From an uncultured Bacteroides sp. (lineage in GTDB: Bacteria; Bacteroidota; Bacteroidia; Bacteroidales; Bacteroidaceae), in NCBI RefSeq assembly GCF_963677685.1, contig NZ_OY782186.1, positions 1,674,001 to 1,738,000 of the forward strand: 64,000 nt of DNA. The letters are read 5' to 3'. The notes below the pieces were generated by a model. The model was not told the origin of the DNA and ran no database searches. It saw only the letters and a list, made by a program, of their open reading frames with translations. Made by a program: the position numbers and the translations under genes. Shown piece by piece: positions 27,982-37,401 of this stretch. How positions within the stretch are numbered: position 1 is the stretch's first letter; each line of letters starts with the position of its first letter.

Positions 27982-29016
27982 ATGAAACGAATGAAAAATA
28001 TATTTTTAACTCTCTTGGTGACACTCTTGTTCTTACCTTTTATGTCGTGTAGTGATGATGATAATCCTGCTGGTTTAGTGGAAGAAACGTCTACTTTTGC
28101 CAAGGGAGCAGATGTTAGTTGGTTAACTCAGATGGAAGCTTCAGGAAAAACGTTTTATAATGCTGCCGGAGCACCAATGGACTGTTTGAAATTGCTGCAA
28201 AGCTTAGGCATGAATTCTATACGTTTACGTGTTTGGGTTAACCCTGCTGACGGATGGTGTAATAAAGAAGATGTTTTAGCTAAAGCATGGAGAGCCAGCA
28301 AGTTGGGAATGCGTGTGATGATTGATTTTCATTATAGTGATACCTGGACAGATCCTTCGAAGCAAGCGAAGCCGGCAACTTGGGAGAATTTAAGCCTGTC
28401 TGGTTTGGAAGATGCTGTTTCTGCACATACTGTGGATGTGTTGACAGCACTTAAAGATGAAGGGGTGACTCCTGAATGGGTGCAAGTAGGTAATGAAACA
28501 GGTAATGGAATGTTGTGGGATGAAGGAAAGGCTTCTGTTAATATGGTTAACTATGCAGCATTGAGTAATGCAGGTTATGATGCTGTGAAGTCTGTTTTTC
28601 CAGACACGAAAGTGATTGTACATCTTCAGAATGGAAACGATAATGCTCTCTTCAGGTGGTTGTTTGATGGACTGAAAAGCAATGGTGCTAAATGGGATGT
28701 TATAGGCATGTCTTTGTATCCTTCGGCAGATAATTGGCAAACGATGAACGATGATTGCGTAGCCAATATGAATGATATGATTAGTCGCTATGGCAAGGAA
28801 GTCATGCTCTGTGAAGTAGGCATGGCATGGGATGCTCCTGAAGTAGCAGAGGCATTTTTAACTGATTTGATTACCAAGTCTAAGGCTATCGAAGGTGACA
28901 AATGTCTGGGAGTGTTTTACTGGGAACCGGAAGCATACGGAGGTTGGAATAATTATGCACTTGGAGCATTTGATGATAGTGGAAAGCCAACGGTAGCTCT
29001 GAATGCATTTAAATAA
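27982..29016 (+). CDS. GH53 endo-beta-1,4-galactanase, lipoprotein
   Basis: This is a 344-residue enzyme that cleaves beta-1,4-galactan internally. The signal has a lipobox F-M-S-C (Cys23), followed by S-D-D-D-N, consistent with export to the cell surface. The mature protein begins F-A-K-G-A-D-V-S-W-L, a GH53 hallmark, and continues with S-I-R-L-R-V-W-V-N-P and M-I-D-F-H-Y-S-D-T-W. The acid/base Glu172 lies in Q-V-G-N-E-T, and the nucleophile Glu278 in V-M-L-C-E-V-G. C-V-F-Y-W-E-P-type residues (G-V-F-Y-W-E-P-E-A) close the barrel. The length is normal. It is the defining enzyme for assigning this PUL to pectic galactan. Confidence 0.95.
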   Translation: MKRMKNIFLTLLVTLLFLPFMSCSDDDNPAGLVEETSTFAKGADVSWLTQMEASGKTFYNAAGAPMDCLKLLQSLGMNSIRLRVWVNPADGWCNKEDVLAKAWRASKLGMRVMIDFHYSDTWTDPSKQAKPATWENLSLSGLEDAVSAHTVDVLTALKDEGVTPEWVQVGNETGNGMLWDEGKASVNMVNYAALSNAGYDAVKSVFPDTKVIVHLQNGNDNALFRWLFDGLKSNGAKWDVIGMSLYPSADNWQTMNDDCVANMNDMISRYGKEVMLCEVGMAWDAPEVAEAFLTDLITKSKAIEGDKCLGVFYWEPEAYGGWNNYALGAFDDSGKPTVALNAFK

Positions 29017-29043
29017 TTTAGATTAGAACTAAAACATATATTT

Positions 29044-31509
29044 ATGAATTTGAAATTCCTGACGATTGTTGCGTTAATGTGTAGCTTGTTTGTTGTTGTA
29101 CAAGCACAGACAAAGTCAGTAAGAAGTGAACGTTTGCTTGATCAAGGTTGGCGATTTACGAAAGGTGATGTGAAAGGAGCTTCCACCGTGAAGTATAATG
29201 ATGACAAGTGGCAGCAGGTTGTTATTCCCCACGATTGGGCTATCTATGGCCCGTTCAGCAGGGATAATGATTTGCAGAATGTTGCCGTGACGCAGAATTT
29301 GGAGACAAAAGCTTCCGTAAAAACTGGTCGTACAGGCGGGTTGCCTTATGTCGGGATAGGATGGTACCGGAAAACTTTTTCTGTGGATAACTTTGAAAAA
29401 GGGAAAAAACGAGTTGCTTTATTGTTTGATGGAGCGATGAGTGAAGCTCATGTATATGTGAATGGAGCAGAGGTCGCTTTTTGGCCTTGGGGATATAATT
29501 CTTTTCATTGTGATATCACCGATTTTATTCATTCGGGAGAAAATTTGATTGCTGTACGATTAGAAAATAAGCCTGAATCTTCACGTTGGTATTCAGGTGC
29601 AGGACTTTATCGAAATGTGCACCTCATTGTCACTAATGAAGTGCATGTTCCTGTTTGGGGAACATATATCACCACTCCCTTTGTTTCTGAAAAGTACGCT
29701 GCCGTGCATTTAGAAACAACTATTGACAATCTTATAGATAAGGATGTCAGAGTGCAGACTGTTATACAGAATGCAAAAGGAGAATTTGTGGCACAAAAAG
29801 ATGAAATGCGTAAGTTGATGAAAGGGCAAAACTTTGAGCAAAACTTTATTGTTGATAACCCTTCGTTGTGGTCGCCCGAAACACCTGCTCTGTATAAAGC
29901 TATATCGCAGATTTTTGTTCAAGGTCGTTTAGTCGATGAATATACTACTCGTTTTGGCATCCGTTCTGTACAAGTTGTGGCCGACAAAGGCTTCTTTTTG
30001 AATGGAAAACTTCGTAAGTTTAAAGGTGTATGCAATCATCATGATTTAGGTCCGTTAGGCGCTGCGATAAATACTGCTGCATTGAGGCATCGCCTGAAAA
30101 TGCTTAAAGATATGGGATGTGATGCCATTCGTACGGCACATAACATGCCTTCTCCTGAATTGGTACATTTATGTGATGAAATGGGATTTATGATGATGGT
30201 AGAGCCCTTTGATGAATGGGATAAAGCAAAATGTGAGAATGGTTATCACCGCTTTTTCAATGAATGGGCAGAGAAAGATATGGTGAATATGCTTCATCAT
30301 TATCGCAACGATCCGAGTGTGGTGATGTGGAGTATTGGTAATGAAGTACCTACACAGTGTAGTCCTGATGGATATCGTGTAGCCTCTTTTCTGCAAAATA
30401 TTTGTCACCGTGAAGATCCTACACGCCCTGTAACCTGCGGTATGGATCAGGTTAGTTGTGTCTTAGCTAACGGTTTTGCTGCATTACTTGATGTACCTGG
30501 ATTTAATTATAGAGTACACCGTTATCAGGAAGCTTATGCTAAACTTCCTCAGGGACTTGTTTTAGGCTCTGAAACATCTTCTACGGTTAGTTCGCGAGGT
30601 GTTTATAAGTTTCCGGTAGAGAAAAAGGCAGATGCTAAATATGCTGATCATCAATCTTCTTCGTATGATTTGGAATATTGTTCTTGGTCAAATGTGCCTG
30701 ATGAAGATTTGGCAGTAGCTGAGGATTACAATTGGACGATGGGACAATTTGTTTGGAGTGGTTTTGATTATTTAGGAGAGCCTTCTCCTTATGATACTGA
30801 TGCGTGGCCCAGTCATAGCTCTTTGTTTGGTATTATTGATTTGGCTAGTATTCCGAAAGATCGCTATTACTTATATCGAAGTCTTTGGAATAAAAACGAT
30901 GAGACACTGCATATTCTTCCGCATTGGAATTGGAAAGGACGTGAAGGTCAAATTACTCCTGTATTTGTTTATACCAGTTATCCTTCAGCAGAACTTTTTA
31001 TTAATGGGAAAAGTTATGGTAGACAGAGTAAAAACAAGACTTCTTTGCAGAACCGTTACCGCTTAATGTGGATGAATGCAATTTATGAACCAGGTGAAGT
31101 AAAAGTCGTTGCTTATGATGCTTCAGGTAAAGCGGTTGCTCAAGAGGTAGTGCGCACCGCTGGCAAGCCTCATCATATAGAACTGACTGCAGACCGTTCT
31201 ATCCTCTCTTCCGATGGAAAGGATTTGGCCTATATTAATGTAAGAGTGGTAGATAAAGACGGCAATCTTTGTCCGCTTGATAAACGATTGATTCATTTCT
31301 CAGTGAAAGGATGTGGTGAGTACCGTGCAGCAGCTAATGGAGATCCTACTTGTTTGGATTTGTTTCATTTACCTGAAATGCATCTATTTAGTGGGGAACT
31401 AACCGCTATTGTGCAAACATCTCATAAAGAGGGGAAAATTGTTTTTGAGGCAAGAGCTAAGGGAGTGAAGAGTGCTCAGTTAAATTTAACAGCTAAAGCA
31501 GGTAAGTGA
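29044..31509 (+). CDS. GH2 beta-galactosidase, periplasmic
   Basis: This is an 821-residue secreted enzyme with a signal peptide ending V-V-Q-A-Q (about residue 22). The domain order is GH2 jelly-roll (about 25-200), immunoglobulin-like (205-305), TIM barrel (310-610), then a DUF4982-like module and a final Ig-like domain. The acid/base Glu434 is in W-S-I-G-N-E-V-P, and the nucleophile Glu510 in L-G-S-E-T-S-S. In the context of GH53 and SusCD, it should release galactose from imported beta-1,4-galacto-oligosaccharides. Beta-galactosidase specificity is inferred from family and PUL context. It is the last gene before a strong terminator. Confidence 0.92.
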   Translation: MNLKFLTIVALMCSLFVVVQAQTKSVRSERLLDQGWRFTKGDVKGASTVKYNDDKWQQVVIPHDWAIYGPFSRDNDLQNVAVTQNLETKASVKTGRTGGLPYVGIGWYRKTFSVDNFEKGKKRVALLFDGAMSEAHVYVNGAEVAFWPWGYNSFHCDITDFIHSGENLIAVRLENKPESSRWYSGAGLYRNVHLIVTNEVHVPVWGTYITTPFVSEKYAAVHLETTIDNLIDKDVRVQTVIQNAKGEFVAQKDEMRKLMKGQNFEQNFIVDNPSLWSPETPALYKAISQIFVQGRLVDEYTTRFGIRSVQVVADKGFFLNGKLRKFKGVCNHHDLGPLGAAINTAALRHRLKMLKDMGCDAIRTAHNMPSPELVHLCDEMGFMMMVEPFDEWDKAKCENGYHRFFNEWAEKDMVNMLHHYRNDPSVVMWSIGNEVPTQCSPDGYRVASFLQNICHREDPTRPVTCGMDQVSCVLANGFAALLDVPGFNYRVHRYQEAYAKLPQGLVLGSETSSTVSSRGVYKFPVEKKADAKYADHQSSSYDLEYCSWSNVPDEDLAVAEDYNWTMGQFVWSGFDYLGEPSPYDTDAWPSHSSLFGIIDLASIPKDRYYLYRSLWNKNDETLHILPHWNWKGREGQITPVFVYTSYPSAELFINGKSYGRQSKNKTSLQNRYRLMWMNAIYEPGEVKVVAYDASGKAVAQEVVRTAGKPHHIELTADRSILSSDGKDLAYINVRVVDKDGNLCPLDKRLIHFSVKGCGEYRAAANGDPTCLDLFHLPEMHLFSGELTAIVQTSHKEGKIVFEARAKGVKSAQLNLTAKAGK

Positions 31510-31562
31510 AAACGTAATCGTTTTTATATGTAAATACATTCTTTGTGTTTAATATGTATCTA

Positions 31563-31603
31563 GGCTTCCGTTCATAGAAAACTATTTTCTATGGGCGGAA
31601 GCC
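31563..31603 (+). terminator. Strong intrinsic terminator ending the galactan PUL
   Basis: The arms 31563-31581 and 31585-31603 pair over 19 bp with two G-U wobbles and a 3-nt loop. The outer stem is GGCTTCCG/CGGAAGCC. TTATTTT follows. It lies about 50 bp after the GH2 stop codon. Confidence 0.9.
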
Positions 31604-31609
31604 TTATTT

Positions 31610-32306
31610 TAGGTAAGCTAGAGTCTTTTTATGATAAAATTATGCATTAACCTATAATAATGCCTTTTGTTAATTTCAAAAAGAAACATGATTTGTCATT
31701 GATTTGTAATGTGAAAGTGTTTTGAATGGAATTGTGATTTACTCTCTTTTCATTATCTCTTGCATTTTATTTAATTTACTCAAATATCATGAATATTACA
31801 AATCAACTTTCAATAAGATCCTTTTTATAGTAGGAAATGAGGCCTTAAAGACTCTTTTACTATCTCTTTGTTACTTATTCCACAAAATAGACTATCTAGA
31901 TTCATTTTTCTTTAAGATGCCTTGCTTCTCTTTGAAGTTTTCCTATAAACTATTCGCAAAAAGAAGATATAAATACGCAAAAAGAGTAATAATTCTATTG
32001 ATGGAGCTTTTATCTTTACCCAAAAGAATGTTAATCATCATTGTATTGTTATCGTTATTAATAGATAATAAAACGATGCGTATTTGAAATCTAATAGTAG
32101 GAAAGTCTTTGACTATCTGCAATCCTTTCACCAAGTAGTGAAAGTTAGAGATCTTGAAAGTGATCATATTTCAATAATGCGATTCTTGAGTATAATCTGA
32201 AATAGAAATATGATTGTAAACTTTAATATTGACCTTTGAGCTAGAGAGGTTTTTTCTGGCAATACTTTAAGAGTGACCTGTTTTAATAATTAAAAATCGA
32301 GATTCA
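31610..32306. other. Long AT-rich gap upstream of the second PUL
   Basis: About 700 bp separate the galactan PUL terminator from the next SusC gene. The stretch is very AT-rich. A 121-codon frame at 31722-32087 looks accidental. I find TTTG at 32235-32238 but no well-spaced TAnnTTTG, so the promoter is unresolved. No tRNA, repeat or known RNA motif was recognised. A long leader or small RNA is possible. Confidence 0.4.
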
Positions 32307-35300
32307 ATGAAAAAAAGAAATTTTATGTGGCTAGGTAAATTCCGACTTTTGAAAGTTGTAGCCTTATTGGTATGGATTTTATATTCTCCATTTATCTCTC
32401 CAATTTATGCTGCTAATGGAGAACACTCATCTATGGCATCAGAAGAAATGCAACAACAAGGGAAACATCTTATTAATGGTGTCATAAAGGATTCTAAAGG
32501 TGAACCGATCATAGGTGCATCGGTTTTGGTTTCAGGTACTTCAAATGGAACAGCAACTGATCTAGATGGCAAGTTTTCATTATCTGTATCATCTTCTGAT
32601 ATATTGGAAATTTCATCTATTGGTTACACTTCTCAAAAAATAAAAATAGGTGATAAAAGATCTTTTAGTGTTGTCTTAGTGGAGGATAATAAACTACTTA
32701 ATGAGGTGGTTGTAGTTGGTTATGGTAAGATGAAGAAAGGTGATTTATCTGCTGCTGTTGCTACTGTAGCTAATATGGATAAGTTGCAAGATCGTCCGGT
32801 TAGTAATGTAGGGCAGATGCTACAGGGGCAGATACCAGGCGTTTCTGTTGTTTCTAATGGTGGACACCTTGACTCGGAGCCTACTGTAACCATTCGTGGT
32901 ATGGGCTCAACGAATGGTGAAGCGCCTCTTTATGTGGTCGATGGGGTGCCAGGTGCTCCTTTTAATCTTAGTGATATTGTTTCTATCACAGTTCTAAAAG
33001 ATGCTGCTTCTGCTGCAATCTATGGAGCTTACGCAGGGTCTTCAGGCGTTATTTTGGTAACAACTAAGCAAGCGTCTCCCGGACATACTTCTGTAGAATA
33101 TAATGGTGTGTATGGAGTTTCTCAGGCTACCAACCTTCCTCAATCTCTTACATGGGAAGAAGAATATAAAGTTCGCAAGGCTTCATATCAGGAGGCAGGA
33201 GAATCTTTGCCAATAGGTTGGGATCGTATTAATGAGGATCCGGTATATGGTAAAACCAATACGAATTGGATTGATCAAATATTCCGTAGTGCCTCTTTTC
33301 AACGCCACAATGTAGCTATTGCAGGTGGAACAGAGGAGTTTTCCAATCGCCTGTCTTTAGAGTATAGTAATACAGATGGTACATTGATTAATACGTATAG
33401 TAAAAAGATTACTGCTCGTTTAAATTCTACATGGAAGCTAAGCAAATATGTACGTATTCGTGAAGATTTAAGTTGGAGGGATAAACAGGTACGGGATGCA
33501 AATACATCGAGCGCTGAATCAGGGGCTATTCTTGCTGCTTTGATGATGCCAAGAAATGTGTTTGTTTACAATGCAGATGGCACATATAGTGGCACAGTGC
33601 CTACATCGGCAGAGTATATCACAAAGTATGGTCAGACATATGCTGATATTCATGGTGATGCGATAAATCCGGTCCGTATATTGAATGCAGCTTACGATAA
33701 CAATCATTTATCCACCTTGACTTCGTCATCTTTTCTTGATATTATGGAACCTATAAAAGGTTTGAATTTCACTTCTCGCTTTACCTACAAACAAAGTAAC
33801 TATTTCCGAAGATTTTATAATACACGTCGTTTGGAAGCAGGTAAACCAAATGATAATAATACTTTGTTATACGATAGTTATCGCGAGCCTCAATGGGATT
33901 GGGAAAACACGTTGTCTTATAGTCGCGTTTTTGGAGCTCACAATCTAGGTTTAATGGCTTCTACTACGGCTAATGAGTACCAATATCGTGATTTTTCTGT
34001 AGCAGGTCATAACTTCTCTTCCGAAGTAGAATCTAGAATGTATTTTTCCCAAACGGATAATTTTGACCATGCTAAAGATCACTATTATAAGGATAGAAAC
34101 TTTTCTATGGTGGGTCGTGGATCATATAGTTTTGCTGACCGCTATTTTGTTACTGGATCTATTCGTCGTGACTATGCCGGTCGTTTGCCTGAAGGAGAAA
34201 AATATGGTGATTTCCCTTCTGTTACAGGTGCATGGAAAATTAGTTCAGAGTCCTGGATGCCTAAATCAAAGATTTTGAATTTATTGAAAGTTCGTGCTAG
34301 TTGGGGTAAGATAGGTAATCTAAGCTCTATTGATTATGGCTATGGAATTCCTTCTTTATCTAATCGTATTATTGGAGGTGGCGACGTAGGTGGTCAGGTT
34401 GGCTCTACTACTCCTATTTCTAATGGTATTTATTTAGCCAAGGGGTATAATAAGTCTTTAACATGGGAGACTTCAGAGCAGGTTGACTTTGGTTTGGATG
34501 CATTACTTTTTAATAGCCGATTGAATCTTACGATTGATTACTTTAATAAAAATACTAAAGGTTTAATTAAGGAACAAGATACAAACTGGCCAAGTACTAT
34601 TGGTATATCCCCGCAGCTGGTGAATGATGGTACAGTGAATAACCGAGGCATTGAGGTTGCTGCAACATGGAGTGATAGAATTAATAAAAAATTTAGCTAT
34701 TATGTGGGTGGTAATATAGCAACATTGAGAAACCGCGTTACTAATATTGGTGTTGCAGATGCTGAAGGAAATACACCCGTTTGGACTTCCGGCGGCACGT
34801 TCAAAGGTTTGAATCCGTTTAGAACAGAGAAGGGAACTCCACTTTATTCGTTTTATTTAATAAAGACAGCAGGTGTCTTTAAAACGGATGCTGAGGCGCA
34901 GGCTTATGTAAATAGTTCTGGTGGCATGATCCAACCTCATGCAAAGGCAGGTGATCTGAAATTTATTGATAAAGATGGTAACGGATCAATAGGCAGTGGC
35001 GATAAAGAGTTTATGGGCAATGCAATGCCAAAAATGAGCTTTGCTTTTAGCACAGGGTTTACTTGGGATAAACTTTCTTTTGATCTAATGTTACAAGGGG
35101 TTACAGGCGTGAAATTATTCAATGCTTATAAGTACTCTACTTTGAATGAGTCTTTGGGTAGCTTCAATCGTTCCAGGGATATTTTGAAAGCATTGGATGG
35201 TCCAAATAATGATGTTCCACGTATTACGATGAGTGATCCGAATAGCAATTTCACTAGAGAATCAGATTATTATTTAGAAAATGGTAGTTATCTGCGTGTT

Positions 35301-35540
35301 AAGAATGTTTCATTGAGTTATTCGTTTACTGACTTACTTCGGAAAATTCATTATTTTAATGAACGTAATGGAAGTTGTAGCCTTACATTTAGTTGCGATA
35401 ATCTCCTTACTATTACGGACTATTCAGGTATTGACCCTGAGGTGGGAAGCAATGATCCTAAAGTAGGAAGTAGTGGATTAGATGCGGGGCAGTATCCTAT
35501 ATCAAGGACTTTCTCTGTCGCTCTTAAACTTAAATTTTAA
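32307..35540 (+). CDS. SusC-like TonB-dependent transporter, first pair of the mannoside/phosphate PUL
   Basis: This is a 1077-residue outer-membrane transporter. A long signal peptide ends near I-Y-A-A-N, and a Ser/Glu/Gln-rich stretch follows. The carboxypeptidase-regulatory-like domain (I-N-G-V-I-K-D-S-K-G-E-P-I-I-G-A-S) leads to N-E-V-V-V-V-G-Y-G (TonB-box region) and the plug (R-G-M-G-S-T-N-G, V-V-D-G-V-P-G-A-P, V-L-K-D-A-A-S-A-A-I-Y-G-A). The barrel ends in F-S-V-A-L-K-L-K-F. It is clearly paralogous to the SusC at 47363, sharing for example Q-A-T-N-L-P-Q-S-L-T and G-T-L-I-N-T-Y. Its SusD partner starts 14 bp downstream. Confidence 0.96.
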   Translation: MKKRNFMWLGKFRLLKVVALLVWILYSPFISPIYAANGEHSSMASEEMQQQGKHLINGVIKDSKGEPIIGASVLVSGTSNGTATDLDGKFSLSVSSSDILEISSIGYTSQKIKIGDKRSFSVVLVEDNKLLNEVVVVGYGKMKKGDLSAAVATVANMDKLQDRPVSNVGQMLQGQIPGVSVVSNGGHLDSEPTVTIRGMGSTNGEAPLYVVDGVPGAPFNLSDIVSITVLKDAASAAIYGAYAGSSGVILVTTKQASPGHTSVEYNGVYGVSQATNLPQSLTWEEEYKVRKASYQEAGESLPIGWDRINEDPVYGKTNTNWIDQIFRSASFQRHNVAIAGGTEEFSNRLSLEYSNTDGTLINTYSKKITARLNSTWKLSKYVRIREDLSWRDKQVRDANTSSAESGAILAALMMPRNVFVYNADGTYSGTVPTSAEYITKYGQTYADIHGDAINPVRILNAAYDNNHLSTLTSSSFLDIMEPIKGLNFTSRFTYKQSNYFRRFYNTRRLEAGKPNDNNTLLYDSYREPQWDWENTLSYSRVFGAHNLGLMASTTANEYQYRDFSVAGHNFSSEVESRMYFSQTDNFDHAKDHYYKDRNFSMVGRGSYSFADRYFVTGSIRRDYAGRLPEGEKYGDFPSVTGAWKISSESWMPKSKILNLLKVRASWGKIGNLSSIDYGYGIPSLSNRIIGGGDVGGQVGSTTPISNGIYLAKGYNKSLTWETSEQVDFGLDALLFNSRLNLTIDYFNKNTKGLIKEQDTNWPSTIGISPQLVNDGTVNNRGIEVAATWSDRINKKFSYYVGGNIATLRNRVTNIGVADAEGNTPVWTSGGTFKGLNPFRTEKGTPLYSFYLIKTAGVFKTDAEAQAYVNSSGGMIQPHAKAGDLKFIDKDGNGSIGSGDKEFMGNAMPKMSFAFSTGFTWDKLSFDLMLQGVTGVKLFNAYKYSTLNESLGSFNRSRDILKALDGPNNDVPRITMSDPNSNFTRESDYYLENGSYLRVKNVSLSYSFTDLLRKIHYFNERNGSCSLTFSCDNLLTITDYSGIDPEVGSNDPKVGSSGLDAGQYPISRTFSVALKLKF

Positions 35541-35554
35541 TTTCTTAATTTTAG

Positions 35555-37273
35555 ATGATTATGAAACGTAACATTATATTATTCCTAGCAATTATAACCG
35601 GAGGTTTGTTTACTGGCTGTACAGGCAGTTGGCTGGACACTGTCAAAGAAGGTACTCCTACTGAATCTAATTATTGGTCGTCTGATGATGATTTTGAATC
35701 TGCAGCAACGAGTTTGTATTATTGCCTGTCGCTTGAAGAAACTTGGGGACGTAATCTGTTTTGGGAACAGGGGGCATCTGATGATATATTCTTTTCACGC
35801 ACGAGAGGTTCCTCTCAAATGAATCTGGCTAATTTGGCGATGGATGGTGACACTGAAGGTAGCATAAAAGACATCTATGATGAGATGTATACCACCATGT
35901 CTATAGCAAATAATATAATTTATCATGCTTTGCTTATTGATGAAAATAATCGTTCTGCCATTGTAAACCGTACCTTGGGTGAAGCGTATTTTATGCGTGC
36001 TTTTTCACATTTCATGATTGCTTATCGCTATGGGCGTCTTGACAATGGAGTCCCTTTTGAACGATATGAAGATTTCACTGATTATATCAACCAACTTAAT
36101 CAAATGCCTCCGCAGCAGAGTTCAGTGACAGATAACTATGCTTATATTATTGAAGATTTGCAATCGGCTGCTGCTCTGTTACCTTGGTTTACTGAATACA
36201 ATTCGGATAATTATGGCCGTCCATCTAAGGAAGCTGCCTATGGATATATGGTGAAAACTTATGCTTATTGGGCGCAACATGATGCAAGTAAATGGGCTTT
36301 GATCCCTGACTTAGTTGATAAGATAGAGAGTGATGGAGGACGCGGTTTACTCAATAACTTTGCTGATGTTTTCAAAATAGAAAATAATTGGAGCAAAGAA
36401 TATATTTGGTCAGTGAATTCTAGCGCGAGCAACTATGCTGGAAGTATCTTCCCCGGTATTGTACTTGATAATAAAGGTTGGGGAGCTTATAATGGTTGGG
36501 GCAACTTTAAACCTACTTTGGAGCTTTGGGCTGAATATAGTGACGAAGATGCACGTCGTTCGGCTACAATCATGCAATATGGTGATGAATTTACTTACTT
36601 TGGTACCTCCAAGAAATTCTATTCTACAGCTGATAATGAATGTGGATTCCACTTCAGAAAATATATGGAACCTTTTTCTTATGGTAATTTGAATGGGGAT
36701 GGAGTAGGTGAGAATAACCCTCATGTATCAACGAATGGTGATCGTCCTTCAACGGATTTAAATCTTCCATTGATGCGTTTCTCAGAATTACTACTCTTTA
36801 AAGCAGAAGCTTTAATCATGCAGGGAAAAAATGCTCTAGCGGCTACTCCTCTTAATCGCATAGCCAGTCGTGCAAATGAAAATGTAGTTTATACATCTCC
36901 AACAATGATGGATTTGATGCATGAACGTCGCTGTGAATTGGCTTGTGAATTTACTGATCGTTTGATGGATTTAAAAAGATGGTCTGCGGAAGGAACTTCC
37001 GATTGGAACTTGGATGCTTTAGCTAAGATTAAAACGGCTAAACACGGCATCAAACATGTTAAACGTTCAAATCCTGAATCTGCAATTGATACTACAAACG
37101 GTACAACTGAGGTTATCAATGGAAAAACTTATCAAGGAGTATTTGAGTTGGCAAATATGTCGGCTAAGGCTTATGCTCCTGGTGGAACTTATAGTGTTTT
37201 GCCTTATGAGATAAATCAGGTAATTAAATCCAATGGTGCTTTAATACAGAATAGTGGTTATGCTTCTAACTAA
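35555..37273 (+). CDS. SusD-like surface lipoprotein, first pair
   Basis: This 572-residue lipoprotein has the lipobox L-F-T-G-C (Cys at about 22). The start may be the second Met (base 35561), which changes the protein by two residues. Family signals are G-E-A-Y-F-M-R-A-F-S-H-F, Y-R-Y-G, L-P-L-M-R-F-S-E-L-L-L-F-K-A-E-A, and H-E-R-R-C-E-L-A-C-E-F-T-D-R-L-M-D-L-K-R-W. It forms the extracellular lid of the upstream SusC. It is paralogous to the SusD at 50531, which has the same C-terminal blocks. A hairpin and a 128-bp gap separate it from the GH92 gene. Confidence 0.95.
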   Translation: MIMKRNIILFLAIITGGLFTGCTGSWLDTVKEGTPTESNYWSSDDDFESAATSLYYCLSLEETWGRNLFWEQGASDDIFFSRTRGSSQMNLANLAMDGDTEGSIKDIYDEMYTTMSIANNIIYHALLIDENNRSAIVNRTLGEAYFMRAFSHFMIAYRYGRLDNGVPFERYEDFTDYINQLNQMPPQQSSVTDNYAYIIEDLQSAAALLPWFTEYNSDNYGRPSKEAAYGYMVKTYAYWAQHDASKWALIPDLVDKIESDGGRGLLNNFADVFKIENNWSKEYIWSVNSSASNYAGSIFPGIVLDNKGWGAYNGWGNFKPTLELWAEYSDEDARRSATIMQYGDEFTYFGTSKKFYSTADNECGFHFRKYMEPFSYGNLNGDGVGENNPHVSTNGDRPSTDLNLPLMRFSELLLFKAEALIMQGKNALAATPLNRIASRANENVVYTSPTMMDLMHERRCELACEFTDRLMDLKRWSAEGTSDWNLDALAKIKTAKHGIKHVKRSNPESAIDTTNGTTEVINGKTYQGVFELANMSAKAYAPGGTYSVLPYEINQVIKSNGALIQNSGYASN

Positions 37274-37299
37274 ATTCGATTAAAGAATTTAGTTTTCTT

Positions 37300-37330
37300 G
37301 TCATGGTGCCCTTATAATGGGCACCATGAC
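37300..37330 (+). terminator. Hairpin between susD and GH92 (attenuator or partial terminator)
   Basis: A perfect 12-bp stem, GTCATGGTGCCC (37300-37311) with GGGCACCATGAC (37319-37330), has a 7-nt loop. Only a weak T-rich stretch follows (TAAAAGATTTTG). It is 26 bp after the susD stop and could trim transcription or protect the susCD mRNA 3' end. Confidence 0.65.
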
Positions 37331-37401
37331 TAAAAGATTTTGTATCTTTATGTTTTCAGTATGAAAAAGCCTATTGTGTGCAATTTTAATAAATATATAA
37401 A

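Noticed and set aside
31722..32087. A 121-codon plus-strand frame in the gap before the second PUL
   Set aside because: Composition is dominated by Leu, Ile, Lys, Phe and Tyr, as expected from AT-rich noncoding DNA. It has no recognisable domain, no clear ribosome-binding context and an overlapping opposite frame.
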